A stretch of DNA of 64,000 bases from Nitrospirota bacterium (GTDB lineage: Bacteria > Nitrospirota > Thermodesulfovibrionia > UBA6902 > JAJYJJ01), in the NCBI GenBank assembly GCA_021789595.1, contig JAJYJJ010000011.1, positions 1 to 64,000 of the forward strand. Direction: 5' to 3'. Position numbers and translations under genes: made by a program. The notes below the pieces were generated by a model. It worked only from the letters and a program-made list of their open reading frames with translations, ran no database searches and was not told the DNA's origin. This document shows positions 42,856-51,895 of this stretch, one piece after another. Position 1 is the stretch's first letter, and the number at the start of each line of letters is the position of its first letter.

Positions 42856-44022
42856 TCAAGGCATACCAACAAACTCTTTTTTCCTCAACTCCTCTATCAT
42901 AGCTCCGAGCTCTGGCCCAGGTTTAAGACCAAAGACCTTCTGGATATGCTCAGAAGACATAGAAACAGATGAGGAGATGCTTTCATATCGTTCAGCCATA
43001 TCAATGAGTTTTATATCTCCGATCAGTAGAACCACATCATAAAGGGCGTTACCTGCATTCTTAAAGGTGTCATATAGATTGGGCTTATCTCTACCACCCT
43101 TATAGGTGGCAATTGCCCTGTTGCATCTCAAGAGCCTTTTTCTTATATCACTGCTAAATCGTAGTCTCTTTGATATCGCTGTTACATTTGTGCCATGTAA
43201 CAGCGCCTCAAGATGTAAAAGACCTTTAATTGTCAAGCCATGAGAGTAGATTTCTTCAAGTCCTGTCTTAAATTCTGATGGCATTTGTTTTATCGTATTA
43301 TTAAGAGTATAAACAGCTTGAAGATTCACACCTAATATATTTGTTGATAAATCAAATATCTTCTCCAGGATACCATCAGATAAGGCCATCCTGAGATATT
43401 TCTCTGAATGTTCTGAGCTTAAGATATTGAATAATTCAAAAGTAATCCTTTCAGGAGAGGGAAGGGATACAAGTTCTGCAAGTTCCACTATATAACCTCT
43501 TGTTACCTCCTCAATAATGCCATTTATCTCAGAGGCCATTCTATATGCCCGTAAAAGCCTTAATGGATCTGCTATAAGGTTATCTCTTTTAATAGCCCTT
43601 ACAATCATCAAATCAATATCTTGAAGGCCGTTAACAATATCAATAAGCCCTTTGCCAGGTGACCAGGCCAGGGCATTAATAGTGAAATCTCTGCTTTTAA
43701 GATTCTCATTTAACTCTTCAGTAAACAATGAAAAATCAATTGTATGACTGTCCTTTAAGACAAGCCGGAATACCTTCTCATCTCTTAAACTGACAACAGT
43801 TGCATCGAAATCAACAGCAAGCTGTTTAATGAGGGGGGGGAGATGGTTTTTTATTATAAAGTCCATATCCTTTGAAGGTTTACCCAAGAACATATCACGC
43901 AAATAGCCGCCAATAAGATATACTTCAAAACCAGGTGTTAGTTTAAAGATGTGGCCTACAATAGGATCTGAAAGGAGTTTTTCTGATAGGGCAGAGTATT
44001 TCATCTTCTTGCCATAGGGCAT
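42856..44022 (-). CDS. tRNA nucleotidyltransferase / poly(A) polymerase family protein
   Basis: The 388-residue protein has the class II nucleotidyltransferase head: LIGGYLRDMFLG, catalytic DMDF, then RDFTINALAW and the NLIADPLRLLRAYRMA motif. The C-terminal helical tail is longer than in the simplest CCA enzymes. It could be a CCA-adding enzyme, an A-adding or CC-adding enzyme, or a poly(A) polymerase. The tRNA in this window already encodes CCA, so a repair role is possible. The start may be 44022 or the later ATG at 44004. Confidence 0.85.
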   Translation of the reverse strand: MPYGKKMKYSALSEKLLSDPIVGHIFKLTPGFEVYLIGGYLRDMFLGKPSKDMDFIIKNHLPPLIKQLAVDFDATVVSLRDEKVFRLVLKDSHTIDFSLFTEELNENLKSRDFTINALAWSPGKGLIDIVNGLQDIDLMIVRAIKRDNLIADPLRLLRAYRMASEINGIIEEVTRGYIVELAELVSLPSPERITFELFNILSSEHSEKYLRMALSDGILEKIFDLSTNILGVNLQAVYTLNNTIKQMPSEFKTGLEEIYSHGLTIKGLLHLEALLHGTNVTAISKRLRFSSDIRKRLLRCNRAIATYKGGRDKPNLYDTFKNAGNALYDVVLLIGDIKLIDMAERYESISSSVSMSSEHIQKVFGLKPGPELGAMIEELRKKEFVGMP

Positions 44023-44101
44023 GCCTGCCTATAATTTTTTTGTAATTCCAACATACATCTATTTTTAAAAAACTTTACATAATATATATTATCAGACATA
44101 A

Positions 44102-44126
44102 GCTTTTTACACGAAATGTGTAAAAG
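44102..44126. repeat. Hairpin in the 210-base gap after mtaB
   Basis: GCTTTTTACAC-GAAAT-GTGTAAAAG forms a stem of about nine pairs with one bulged base. It lies between the CCA-transferase start and mtaB and is of unknown function. Confidence 0.35.
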
Positions 44127-44183
44127 TTGTTATTAAGCATGTTTGTTTGCACGATGGAAATCGCTCCAACCTTAGAAAATCAA

Positions 44184-44210
44184 CCATATGCCCAAGTTTT
44201 AGGCATATGG
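44184..44210. repeat. Perfect 9-bp inverted repeat near the 3' end of mtaB
   Basis: CCATATGCC and GGCATATGG flank a 9-base loop. It lies 23 bases past the mtaB stop, the place for a terminator, but no T-run follows in either orientation. Confidence 0.4.
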
Positions 44211-44232
44211 AAAAATCTTATAATATAAGGAC

Positions 44233-45507
44233 TTACAATATTGTTGTGCAGTTTCCTATCTCCCTGCCTGATAATCCGCCATTTCGAAGGTCATGTATTT
44301 GAACGGTGATTATATCGCCTTTTTTCTCTGTTGATTGTTCTATATTGACCTCAAGATAATTTTCTGAAATTCCCTTAAGATACATAGAATTATTGTCTGT
44401 TTCCTCTATTATCACATTCACAAATCTTCCTAATTGCCTTTGTTTATAAATATTTTTCTTATTTATTGAGAGTGTCCTTAGTGCCATTGCCCTTAACCCC
44501 TTTGTGTTATTCCTTACCTGCCCATCCATGGCTGCAGCAGCAGTGTTGTGTCTCCGTGAAAATGGAAATACATGGATATAACTAAAGGGTAATTCCTCTA
44601 TAAACCTGTAGCTCCTCTGGAAGCTCTCCTCTGTCTCGCCTGGAAATCCGACAATAACATCGGTTCCTATACAGATATTGGGAACCCTTTTGACAATCCT
44701 GGAGATTACCTTTCTATAAGATGATGTGTCATATCTACGATTCATAAGTGTTAGTATGTCATCGTCTCCGCTTTGCAGTGGTATGTGAAGATGCGGGCAT
44801 ACCCTGCCTGTCTCTATCAGTGATATAAGGTCGTCGTTTACCTCATTTGGTTCAAGTGAGCTTATCCTTATCCTTGGAATAGCTGGGTCATTTGTAAGCT
44901 CTGTAAGTAATTCTATTAGACTACTTTTAGGCAACAAGTCCTGACCATAAGAGCCGATATGTATGCCTGTAAGGATAATCTCATTATAGCCTTTATAATA
45001 AAGCGCTTTTGCATGTCTTACAGCATCCTCAATACTGATGCTTTTACTCCTGCCCCTTGCCATTGGCACTATGCAGTATGAGCATCTGTAATTGCATCCA
45101 TCTTGCACTTTAAGATAGGCACGAGATCTTGTTGAATAATAACAAAATTCACGCTTTTTAGCATCACCTTTGTGCTCGCCTATAAGATAGTTGATTATAG
45201 AATCCTTTTCTGTATTGTTAAAAACAATCACATCACCGAGTGTCTCGATCTCCTTGTGGTGCAATTGGGCATAGCAGCCTGTTACAATAACCTTTGCCTT
45301 GCCACTGGCTTGTCTGAGTGCCCTTCTTATTAACTGCCTTGCCTGGTAATCGGTCTTTCCTGTAACTGTGCATGTATTTATGATGTAAACATCTGCCATC
45401 TCATTAAACGGGATGATCTCAATACCATTTGAAAACAATGCACCCTGTATACAGGTACTATCTGCCTGATTTGTCTTACACCCGAGGGTTGACAATGCCA
45501 CCTTCAT
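44233..45507 (-). CDS. mtaB: tRNA t6A37 methylthiotransferase MtaB
   Basis: MtaB is a radical SAM enzyme converting t6A37 of tRNA to ms2t6A. The protein has the UPF0004 domain (LSTLGCKTNQADS), a radical SAM CX3CX2C in GCNYRCSYCIVP and a C-terminal TRAM domain. GCKTNQ and MARGRSKS separate it from MiaB. The ORF track begins at 45522; I chose the ATG at 45507 (MKVALST), which gives 424 residues and the typical N-terminus, though no strong ribosome site distinguishes the two. It is divergent from thiD. Confidence 0.9.
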   Translation of the reverse strand: MKVALSTLGCKTNQADSTCIQGALFSNGIEIIPFNEMADVYIINTCTVTGKTDYQARQLIRRALRQASGKAKVIVTGCYAQLHHKEIETLGDVIVFNNTEKDSIINYLIGEHKGDAKKREFCYYSTRSRAYLKVQDGCNYRCSYCIVPMARGRSKSISIEDAVRHAKALYYKGYNEIILTGIHIGSYGQDLLPKSSLIELLTELTNDPAIPRIRISSLEPNEVNDDLISLIETGRVCPHLHIPLQSGDDDILTLMNRRYDTSSYRKVISRIVKRVPNICIGTDVIVGFPGETEESFQRSYRFIEELPFSYIHVFPFSRRHNTAAAAMDGQVRNNTKGLRAMALRTLSINKKNIYKQRQLGRFVNVIIEETDNNSMYLKGISENYLEVNIEQSTEKKGDIITVQIHDLRNGGLSGREIGNCTTIL

Positions 45508-45560
45508 AGAGAAATCTAACATTTAACCAGGTATTTGTTCAAGCAGATTGGAATTTCTGG

Positions 45561-45566
45561 TATAAT
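45561..45566 (+). promoter_or_regulatory. -10 element close to the thiD start
   Basis: A consensus TATAAT ends only five bases before the thiD ATG, so a transcript from it would be leaderless or nearly so. No convincing -35 is seen. Confidence 0.35.
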
Positions 45567-45571
45567 CTATT

Positions 45572-46336
45572 ATGAAGGTTGCCTTAACCATAGCAGGCTC
45601 TGACCCGACAGGTGGCGCAGGACTACAGGTGGATTTGAAGGTATTTAATGCCTATGGCATCTATGGGATTAGTGTTCCATCAGTCCTTACTGCCCAGAAT
45701 ACAAAGACAGTCCTTGATATATACGAACTGCCTGCAAACTTCTTCTCTTTACAGATGCAAGGCCTCTTACAGGATATAATACCTGATGCTACAAAAACAG
45801 GTATGCTCTATGATCCCGAGATAATCAGGATTACCGCACAGATGGTCAGGGCATTTGACTTAAGACACCTTGTAATCGATCCTGTCACTGTGTCATCTAC
45901 AGGGACGGCATTGATAAAGGATAAGGCGCTTGAGACACTTAAAAAGGAGCTTTTCCCTCTCGCAGAGGTGATTACGCCAAATATATATGAGGCATCTCTA
46001 TTAGGTGGAATTAAGATTGAAGATGAGGAGGACATGAAAAAGGCAGCAAAGATATTAAAGGATTCTGGGGCTCAGACTGTTGTTATTACAGGCGGCCATC
46101 TATCTGATAGAACCATTGACATTTTATATGACGGAGTGGAATTTCTTCGGATAGAGGGCAATAAGATGCCCGGCGAATACCATGGAACAGGATGTGTTTA
46201 CTCTGCTGCCTTGACTGCCAATCTTGCCCTTGGGCAGGATATAAAAACCGCTGCCTTAAATGCAAAGGGGGTTGTGGACAAGGCCATAATGTCATCATTG
46301 AGGCTTGGGAACGGCCTCAGCCTTCTCAATCTATAA
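45572..46336 (+). CDS. thiD: Hydroxymethylpyrimidine/phosphomethylpyrimidine kinase ThiD
   Basis: ThiD phosphorylates HMP and then HMP-P in thiamine biosynthesis. The 254-residue ribokinase-fold protein has the substrate-side AGSDPTGGAGLQVDLKVF, the ATP-binding VITPNIYEASLLGG and the catalytic EYHGTGCVYSAAL (GTGC anion hole). It is a single gene between the convergent miaB (11-base overlap) and divergent mtaB. No TPP riboswitch is evident upstream; the leader is only a few bases long. Confidence 0.94.
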   Translation: MKVALTIAGSDPTGGAGLQVDLKVFNAYGIYGISVPSVLTAQNTKTVLDIYELPANFFSLQMQGLLQDIIPDATKTGMLYDPEIIRITAQMVRAFDLRHLVIDPVTVSSTGTALIKDKALETLKKELFPLAEVITPNIYEASLLGGIKIEDEEDMKKAAKILKDSGAQTVVITGGHLSDRTIDILYDGVEFLRIEGNKMPGEYHGTGCVYSAALTANLALGQDIKTAALNAKGVVDKAIMSSLRLGNGLSLLNL

Positions 46337-47642
46337 GCCTCCCACAGAGTGAGTGCTGTTTTGCCTCTATAATAAGGACATTAACCAACCTTCCCTTTAG
46401 AGCCTCATCACCTTCAAGATTGACTATCTTATTTGTCCTTGTCCTTCCTGTAAGCCTGTGTGGGTTTGTTTTACTTTTCCCCTCTATCAGTATCTCAAGG
46501 GTCTTGCCTTCAAGTTCCTTGTTCTTTTTCGATGTTATAGATTCCTGAAGCTCAAGGACATTTTCAAGCCTTTTCCCCTTTGTATCTTCAGGTACCTTTC
46601 CATCGAGTTTTATAGCGGCAGTATTAGGTCTTTCTGAATACTTAAAGGCAAATATCCCATCGTACTGTATCTCCTTTAGCGCATCTATGGTCTTTTCAAA
46701 GTCCTCCTCGGTCTCGCCTGGGAAGCCAACGATTATATCTGTTGTTATAGATAAATCATGGATTGTCTGCCTCAGCATATCCACCATAGATTTATACTTC
46801 TGATAGGTATAGCCCCTGTTCATAAGTTTTAGAATCCTGTCAGAGCCCGACTGTACCGGAAGGTGGATATGCTCGCATAGTTTTGGCAATTCTGCCATTG
46901 CTTTTAGCAAAGCCGCGGAAATGTCCTTTGGATGCGATGCGACAAACCTTATCCTTTCTATTCCATCAATTTGATGAAGCATATAAAGAAGACCAGGGAA
47001 GTCTACTATTGTAGTCCCGGCATCATCCCTATATGAATTAACATTCTGGCCGAGAAGGGTTACCTCCTTATAATCCATATCTGACAGGTCTTTGACCTCC
47101 TGATAGATATCAATGCCCGGTCTGCTTATCTCTCTTCCTCTTGTATAAGGAACAATGCAGTAGGAACAGAAATTATTGCAGCCGTACATAATAGATACAA
47201 ATGCCCTTACCTCCTCTGCCCTCTTTGAAGGAATCTTCTGGAGATGGTATCCTGTGTTATCTCCGATGGCAACAGGGACTGGTTCGCTGCCATCAATCCA
47301 GAGGTCAAGTTTGTCAATATTCTGCGGGCCAAGGACAAAATCAACAGAGGGAAACCTTTTCCTGATACCCTCTCCGTGCTGTTGAGCTATGCATCCTGCA
47401 ACCGCAAGCCTGAGAAATGGATTCTTTTTCTTGAGGATGCTGAGCCTTCCGAGCTCGCTATAGAATTTCTGCTCTGCCTTTTCCCTGATGCTACAGGTAT
47501 TAAGGATAATCACACCTGCCTTCTTGATGTCCTCTGTTGGCTCATAGCCGTGAAGCTCAAGGATTCCAGCCATCCTCTCTGAGTCCTGGACATTCATCTG
47601 ACAACCAAAGGTCTCTATGAAGAATTTCTGTTTTTCAGTCAT
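46326..47642 (-). CDS. miaB: tRNA-2-methylthio-N6-dimethylallyladenosine synthase MiaB
   Basis: MiaB methylthiolates i6A37 in tRNA. The protein has the UPF0004 domain (ETFGCQMNVQDSERM), a radical SAM motif in GCNNFCSYCIVPYTRGRE and a C-terminal TRAM domain. I place the start at the ATG at 47642 (MTEKQKFF), 438 residues, rather than the upstream hydrophobic extension in the track. It is a paralogue of mtaB 2 kb away, with thiD between. It overlaps thiD convergently by 11 bases. Confidence 0.94.
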   Translation of the reverse strand: MTEKQKFFIETFGCQMNVQDSERMAGILELHGYEPTEDIKKAGVIILNTCSIREKAEQKFYSELGRLSILKKKNPFLRLAVAGCIAQQHGEGIRKRFPSVDFVLGPQNIDKLDLWIDGSEPVPVAIGDNTGYHLQKIPSKRAEEVRAFVSIMYGCNNFCSYCIVPYTRGREISRPGIDIYQEVKDLSDMDYKEVTLLGQNVNSYRDDAGTTIVDFPGLLYMLHQIDGIERIRFVASHPKDISAALLKAMAELPKLCEHIHLPVQSGSDRILKLMNRGYTYQKYKSMVDMLRQTIHDLSITTDIIVGFPGETEEDFEKTIDALKEIQYDGIFAFKYSERPNTAAIKLDGKVPEDTKGKRLENVLELQESITSKKNKELEGKTLEILIEGKSKTNPHRLTGRTRTNKIVNLEGDEALKGRLVNVLIIEAKQHSLCGRLID

Positions 47643-47689
47643 AATTAAAAATAACATCAATTATGTATTTGATGCAAGTAAAGTAGGTA

Positions 47690-48057
47690 GCTAATGTTCT
47701 CTATCGGGTGAGTTCCAGTGCTAAAGCAGCCTTTCGGTTACACCCGTAACACCTTTGTATCCGCCATCACGCCATTCTTTGACCCTCTGCCGTATCTTGC
47801 TCTAATATCCTTAAGCGTCCCGTCCTTGTTTCAATATCAAGCCTGAATATTTTCCCTACGAGTTCAATAGGAGTTTTATCTACAAATGTGGATGGATTGA
47901 ATATTTTATTTTCTTTTGAAGTTAGAATAATACCATCATTGCGGTGTTTGTCTTCTTTGCCTCCAGTAGCCCGCTCAATATCAAAGTTGTCACCAAGGTG
48001 GTTCTTGAATTTTTTGACTGTTTGAGCCGCCAAGGCATCCCTATCAACTAAGAACAA
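47690..48057 (-). pseudogene. Remnant of a type I-like restriction/SF2 helicase gene
   Basis: Reading the minus strand, one frame (48057-47767) encodes a fragment with LFLVDRDALAAQTVKKF, typical of helicase/restriction R subunits. A shifted frame just beyond it reads RVKEWRDGGYKGVTGVTERLL, then a stop, then HWNSPDRE. This is the second recognisable piece of such proteins, with a GAG-to-TAG change likely at the stop. There is no ATP-binding motif or full domain, and the pieces appear out of their usual order. The gene is dead, next to a toxin-antitoxin pair. Confidence 0.65.
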
Positions 48058-48065
48058 TACTCTAC

Positions 48066-48365
48066 TTACTTATGCTGCAACTTGATAATCAGACGAGCGT
48101 CCAGAGCTTCTGCAATCTTATTCAGAGTTTCGACAGTCGCTTTCTTAAAGCCGCCCCTTTCAAGCCTCGACAACGCAGGCTGCTTTGTCCCTATTTTTCT
48201 TGCCAGTTCATCCTGTGTGAGCCCTGCCTTTTCCCGCGCCTTAATCATGCTCTCCAGGAGTTCAAATTCGGTATCAAGTTCGTGCCAAGCCTTTTTGAAC
48301 TCAGGGTCCTTCATCTGTTCTTTGATATACGTATCGAGGGTTGTCCCTCTCACATACTTTTTCAT
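48066..48365 (-). CDS. XRE-family antitoxin (HigA-like)
   Basis: The 99-residue protein has a Cro/C1-type helix-turn-helix (AGLTQDELARKIGTKQPALSRLERGG). The N-terminal extension (MKDPEFKKAWHELDTEFELLESMIKAR) is of the type seen in antitoxins paired with Gp49/HigB toxins. It overlaps the upstream toxin gene by four bases. The toxin-first order matches HigBA systems. It would neutralise the toxin and repress the operon. Confidence 0.87.
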   Translation of the reverse strand: MKKYVRGTTLDTYIKEQMKDPEFKKAWHELDTEFELLESMIKAREKAGLTQDELARKIGTKQPALSRLERGGFKKATVETLNKIAEALDARLIIKLQHK

Positions 48366-48721
48366 GTTTTCACCTCCTCCTGTCTTTCAAGAAAATCGTT
48401 CATTCTCCTTTCGGCTGTTTCTATCTCCCTAACAGGCGTCTTTTCAGTCTTCTTTACAAAGCCGTGGAGGAGAATGAAGCGCTTGCCCGTGTGAGTAAAA
48501 TAGAAAACTCTGACGTTACCTTGACTGTCCTTTATCCTCAGCTCTCTGATCTTGCCCTTTACCTGTCTGGTGTATGGCTCTTTTAGTAAAACGCCATATT
48601 CCTTCAAAAGGGCTAACGTTCTAACAACTTTTGCTCTTGCAGATCTGGGAAGAGAATTGAAGAAACTCTTCACCGGTTCATGTCCGTCAGGATCTCTGTA
48701 AAACTCGACGGTCCAGTCCAT
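48362..48721 (-). CDS. RelE/HigB-like toxin (Gp49 family)
   Basis: The 119-residue protein matches the Gp49/HigB branch of RelE-fold toxins: VKSFFNSLPRSARAKVVRTLALL, PYTRQVKGKIRELRIKDSQGNVRVFYFTHTGKRFILLHGFVKKTEKTP. These are ribosome-dependent mRNA endonucleases. The gene is upstream of and overlaps its XRE antitoxin. A promoter (TTGCTT, 18, TATAAT) lies directly upstream. The pair appears intact. Confidence 0.88.
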   Translation of the reverse strand: MDWTVEFYRDPDGHEPVKSFFNSLPRSARAKVVRTLALLKEYGVLLKEPYTRQVKGKIRELRIKDSQGNVRVFYFTHTGKRFILLHGFVKKTEKTPVREIETAERRMNDFLERQEEVKT

Positions 48722-49042
48722 CTCGATTTAATTATAACGCATATGTTATATAACAAGCAAGGGTTCTTTGGAGTTCGTGTTGTTTGGAGTTCGGTCAGTG
48801 GCAAAAATATTGAATTCATGTTTGAAAAAATCCTCGCAAGAATAGGATCAGTTCTAACAAAACACACTATACTTAAAAACCTTTGAGCAAATACTGAGAG
48901 ATTTATGAGAATTGATAAGACAGAGATTTGGATAACCTGCAAAAATGCTTTACAGCGTTGAGCTTGCACAATTCCATTATATGAGTTATATTTACAGTAT
49001 AAGATTATAGATATTGAGCAAATCTAAAACAGGAGGTGTGTT
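48722..49042. other. Intergenic region between the toxin gene and the phasin-like gene
   Basis: This 321-base gap contains the divergent promoter of the toxin operon (48731-48760, minus strand) and an 11-base direct repeat TTTGGAGTTCG near 48775-48805. A possible promoter for the phasin-ubiB operon (TTGCAC, 16, TTATAT at 48964-48991) is also present. I see no coding sequence. Confidence 0.5.
48731..48760 (-). promoter_or_regulatory. Promoter of the HigBA-like operon
   Basis: On the minus strand TTGCTT and TATAAT are 18 bases apart, immediately before the toxin ATG. The spacer holds the palindrome-like GTTATATAAC, a possible operator for the XRE antitoxin. Confidence 0.5.
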
Positions 49043-49384
49043 ATGACATTCGTTGAGGTTGTCAGACGGGCATTGCTTGCTGGTTTTGGGGTTCAGGAGA
49101 AGGTAAAGGAGCTTATTGATGACCTTGTCGAGAAGGGTGAGCTCAGCGAAACCCAGGGGGCAAAGCTTGTAAAGGAATGGACAGAAAAGGCAGAGAAATC
49201 TACGAAAGACATGAACAGAAGCATTAGTGAACTTACCAGTAAGACCCTTGAGAAGATGAATATCTCTACAAAGGATGATATCGACAAGCTCAACAGAAAG
49301 ATTCAATCCCTCTCGGCAAGATTGAAGAAACTCGAAGAGGGAAGACCAGAGGCGCAGGAAAAGGCACAGGAAGAAATAGAATAG
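49043..49384 (+). CDS. Phasin-like / PhaF-type helical protein
   Basis: This 113-residue, highly charged protein is almost entirely alpha-helical and coiled-coil (LIDDLVEKGELSETQGAKLVKEW, then DDIDKLNRKIQSLSARLKKLEE). This pattern is typical of PHA-granule-associated or phasin-family proteins, which often precede a UbiB-family kinase. AGGAGG precedes the ATG, and the ubiB-like gene begins directly after its stop. A role in lipid or quinone organisation is inferred from the neighbour; PHA genes are not present. Confidence 0.78.
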   Translation: MTFVEVVRRALLAGFGVQEKVKELIDDLVEKGELSETQGAKLVKEWTEKAEKSTKDMNRSISELTSKTLEKMNISTKDDIDKLNRKIQSLSARLKKLEEGRPEAQEKAQEEIE

Positions 49385-51091
49385 ATGCCGATAAGTTTCT
49401 TGGGTCTTCGCAGGACATACAGGAGTGTAAACCGCATAAGGCAGGTAGTAAATGTACTCCTGAGGCACGGCTTTGGGGCATTTATCGAGCAGATAAACCT
49501 CCAGCGATTTATACCGATAGGCAAAAGGTTCAGGGCATTTGGGCACTGGCCATACTTAGAAAAACATACCATTCCTGAAAGACTCAGGATGGCATTTACC
49601 GAGCTCGGCCCATCCTTTATAAAACTTGCCCAGATCCTCTCATCTCGGCCTGACCTTATAACAAAAGCTTTTGCAGATGAGTTTAAAAAACTTCAGGATG
49701 AGGTTCCGCCGTTTCCTTTTGAGGATGTAATGAATATTATAAGGGAGGAATTCAACGCCCCACTTGATGATATTTTCATGGAGTTTGAAAAAACGCCAGT
49801 TGCAGCCGCATCCATTGCCCAGGTCCACAGGGCAACACTCAATGATGGGAATAAGGTCGTCATAAAAATCCAGAGGCCTGACATAAAGGGACAGATAGAG
49901 ACAGACATTGATATCCTCAGGAACATTGCAAGGCTTATGCTTAGATATATCCCTGAAAGTCAATTCTACAATCCAATGGGTATTGTGGAGGAATTCTCAA
50001 AGACAGTAAGAAAAGAGCTGAATTTTATAGAGGAAGGCAGAAATGCCTGCAGATTCAGGGGCAATTTTTCAGACAACCCGAACATCTGTATACCCAAGAT
50101 ATTTCCAGACCTGCTGAGTGAACGGGTCATCGTGATGGAGAGATTAGAAGGGGTGAGGATAGATAATATAAAGGCTATTGATGAGATGGGCATTGACAGG
50201 AAAGAGCTTGCAAGGGTCGGCGTTGATGCCTATTTCAAGATGATGCTCGAGGACGGCTTTTTCCATGCCGATCCGCATCCAGGTAATATCTTTGCGCTTC
50301 AGGATGGACGGATTGGTCTTGTTGACTTCGGCATTGTAGGATGGCTTACTCCTGATATTATGGAGAGCATTGCAAATGCCTTTCTTGCCATAGTAAATAA
50401 GGACTTTGATAAACTCGTTGATGAATATGTTGCCCTCGGCCTTGTATCAGAGGATGTTGATATAGAGACATTCAGGGCAGAATTTAAGGCAGACCTTATG
50501 GAATTCTTAGTTCCGATGTACGGCCTTACATTAAGGGAGATAAACTTTCCAGAATACCTTGATACAATAACCCATCTCGCAATCAAACACAACCTTAAGA
50601 TACCATCAGACCTACTCCTTGTAAATAAGGCAATGCTCATCCTGGACAGCATAGGAAGGGAGCTTGACCCAGATTTTAATTTCATGTCTATAGCAGAACC
50701 CTATGCATCGAAACTTATACGGAAGAAATACAGTCCGTCAAGGATCATTGAGAGGGCAAGAAAACAGATGGTAGAACTTGGCGACTTCTTCGTGACAACA
50801 CCCAAACAGTTAAAACTTCTCCTTAGAAAGGCACTGAAGGATGAATTGAATATAAAGATAATCCCTGTGGGCCTTGACAGATTAATAAGAAATATAGACC
50901 GTGCAAGCAACAGGGTTGCCTTTAGCGTTGTTATAGCAGCCATCATAATCGGCTCATCGATCCTTAACCTTTCAGGTATTGGCGGTAGACCCTTATTTGG
51001 TATTTCATCCCTCGGGGTGATCGGCTTTACAGTTGCCTTTTTCTTTGGACTGTGGCTGCTAATATCTATACTAAAATCCGGGAGGCTGTAA
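49385..51091 (+). CDS. UbiB/AarF (ABC1) family kinase-like protein
   Basis: This 568-residue protein has the atypical kinase core with ASIAQVHRATL (A-rich loop), the catalytic HADPHPGNIF and the DFG-like VDFGIVG. It ends in two membrane helices (SVVIAAIIIGSSIL, FTVAFFFGLWLLISIL). UbiB proteins are needed for ubiquinone or isoprenoid lipid handling at the membrane. The family's KXGQ motif reads KLAQ in SFIKLAQILSSRPD, a Gly-to-Ala change that in homologues alters nucleotide selectivity. It is coupled to the phasin-like gene. Confidence 0.92.
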   Translation: MPISFLGLRRTYRSVNRIRQVVNVLLRHGFGAFIEQINLQRFIPIGKRFRAFGHWPYLEKHTIPERLRMAFTELGPSFIKLAQILSSRPDLITKAFADEFKKLQDEVPPFPFEDVMNIIREEFNAPLDDIFMEFEKTPVAAASIAQVHRATLNDGNKVVIKIQRPDIKGQIETDIDILRNIARLMLRYIPESQFYNPMGIVEEFSKTVRKELNFIEEGRNACRFRGNFSDNPNICIPKIFPDLLSERVIVMERLEGVRIDNIKAIDEMGIDRKELARVGVDAYFKMMLEDGFFHADPHPGNIFALQDGRIGLVDFGIVGWLTPDIMESIANAFLAIVNKDFDKLVDEYVALGLVSEDVDIETFRAEFKADLMEFLVPMYGLTLREINFPEYLDTITHLAIKHNLKIPSDLLLVNKAMLILDSIGRELDPDFNFMSIAEPYASKLIRKKYSPSRIIERARKQMVELGDFFVTTPKQLKLLLRKALKDELNIKIIPVGLDRLIRNIDRASNRVAFSVVIAAIIIGSSILNLSGIGGRPLFGISSLGVIGFTVAFFFGLWLLISILKSGRL

Positions 51092-51115
51092 TAAGGTGAG
51101 AAATACAATGGAGCC

Positions 51116-51874
51116 TTACTGTTGATTAACCCTGTGCATCACCTCATCTGATACATCAAAATTGGCGTATATATTCTGCACATCGTCGTGGTCCTCAATG
51201 GCATCCATCAGCTTCATCATCTGCTCTGCATCCTTTTCATCAAGTTTTATATAGTTTTTTGGAAGCATTGTTACCTCGGCCATAGCAAGCTCAATCCCTG
51301 CCTTCTCAAGGGATTCCTTTACCTTCCTTAGATCCTCAGGGACAGTTATGATCTCGTAGTTTTCCTCTCCAGGATCGTTTCTCATATCCTCTGCACCGGC
51401 ATCAAGGGCTAAAGACATAATCGCATCCTCATCGACCTTTTTTTTATCCACGAGGATATAACCCCTTTTTTCAAAGAGCCACGCTACACATCCTGCCTCG
51501 CCAAGGTTGCCTCCGTGTTTGCTCATCACATGCCTTATTTCAGATACAGTCCTGTTCTTGTTGTCTGTTAGAACCTCAATCAGCATGGCAACACCTCCAG
51601 GACCATAACCCTCATATACGCTCTCCTCATAAGATACACCTGGCAGTTCCCCTGTACCTCTCATAACAGCCCGCTTGATATTATCAGATGGCATATTTGC
51701 ATCCCTTGCCTTTTCCATAGCAAGCCTTAGCCTTGCATTGCCATCGGGATCTCCTCCGCCAGTCCTTGCGGCTATTATTATCTCCTTTGTTAACTTAGTG
51801 AAGAGTTTCCCCCTCTTGGCATCAATCGCTGCCTTTTTATGCTTTGTCTGTGCCCATTTTGAATGTCCTGACAT
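51116..51874 (-). CDS. yebC: YebC/PmpR-family regulatory protein
   Basis: This 252-residue protein begins with [25 protein letters not shown] and has the family's three-domain layout. YebC-type proteins were described as DNA-binding regulators; some help ribosomes pass polyproline stretches. It usually sits upstream of ruvC, but here lies downstream of the ctpA-envC-ftsX-ftsE block on the minus strand, 21 bases after ctpA. Confidence 0.95.
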   Translation of the reverse strand: MSGHSKWAQTKHKKAAIDAKRGKLFTKLTKEIIIAARTGGGDPDGNARLRLAMEKARDANMPSDNIKRAVMRGTGELPGVSYEESVYEGYGPGGVAMLIEVLTDNKNRTVSEIRHVMSKHGGNLGEAGCVAWLFEKRGYILVDKKKVDEDAIMSLALDAGAEDMRNDPGEENYEIITVPEDLRKVKESLEKAGIELAMAEVTMLPKNYIKLDEKDAEQMMKLMDAIEDHDDVQNIYANFDVSDEVMHRVNQQ

Positions 51875-51895
51875 ATATTGCCCCCCTCTTCAATC

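Noticed and set aside
44184-44210. Intrinsic terminator of mtaB
   Set aside because: The stem is good but no T-run follows in the direction of transcription; listed only as an inverted repeat.
45523-45571. TPP riboswitch upstream of thiD
   Set aside because: The space between the divergent genes is too short and no thi-box motif is seen.
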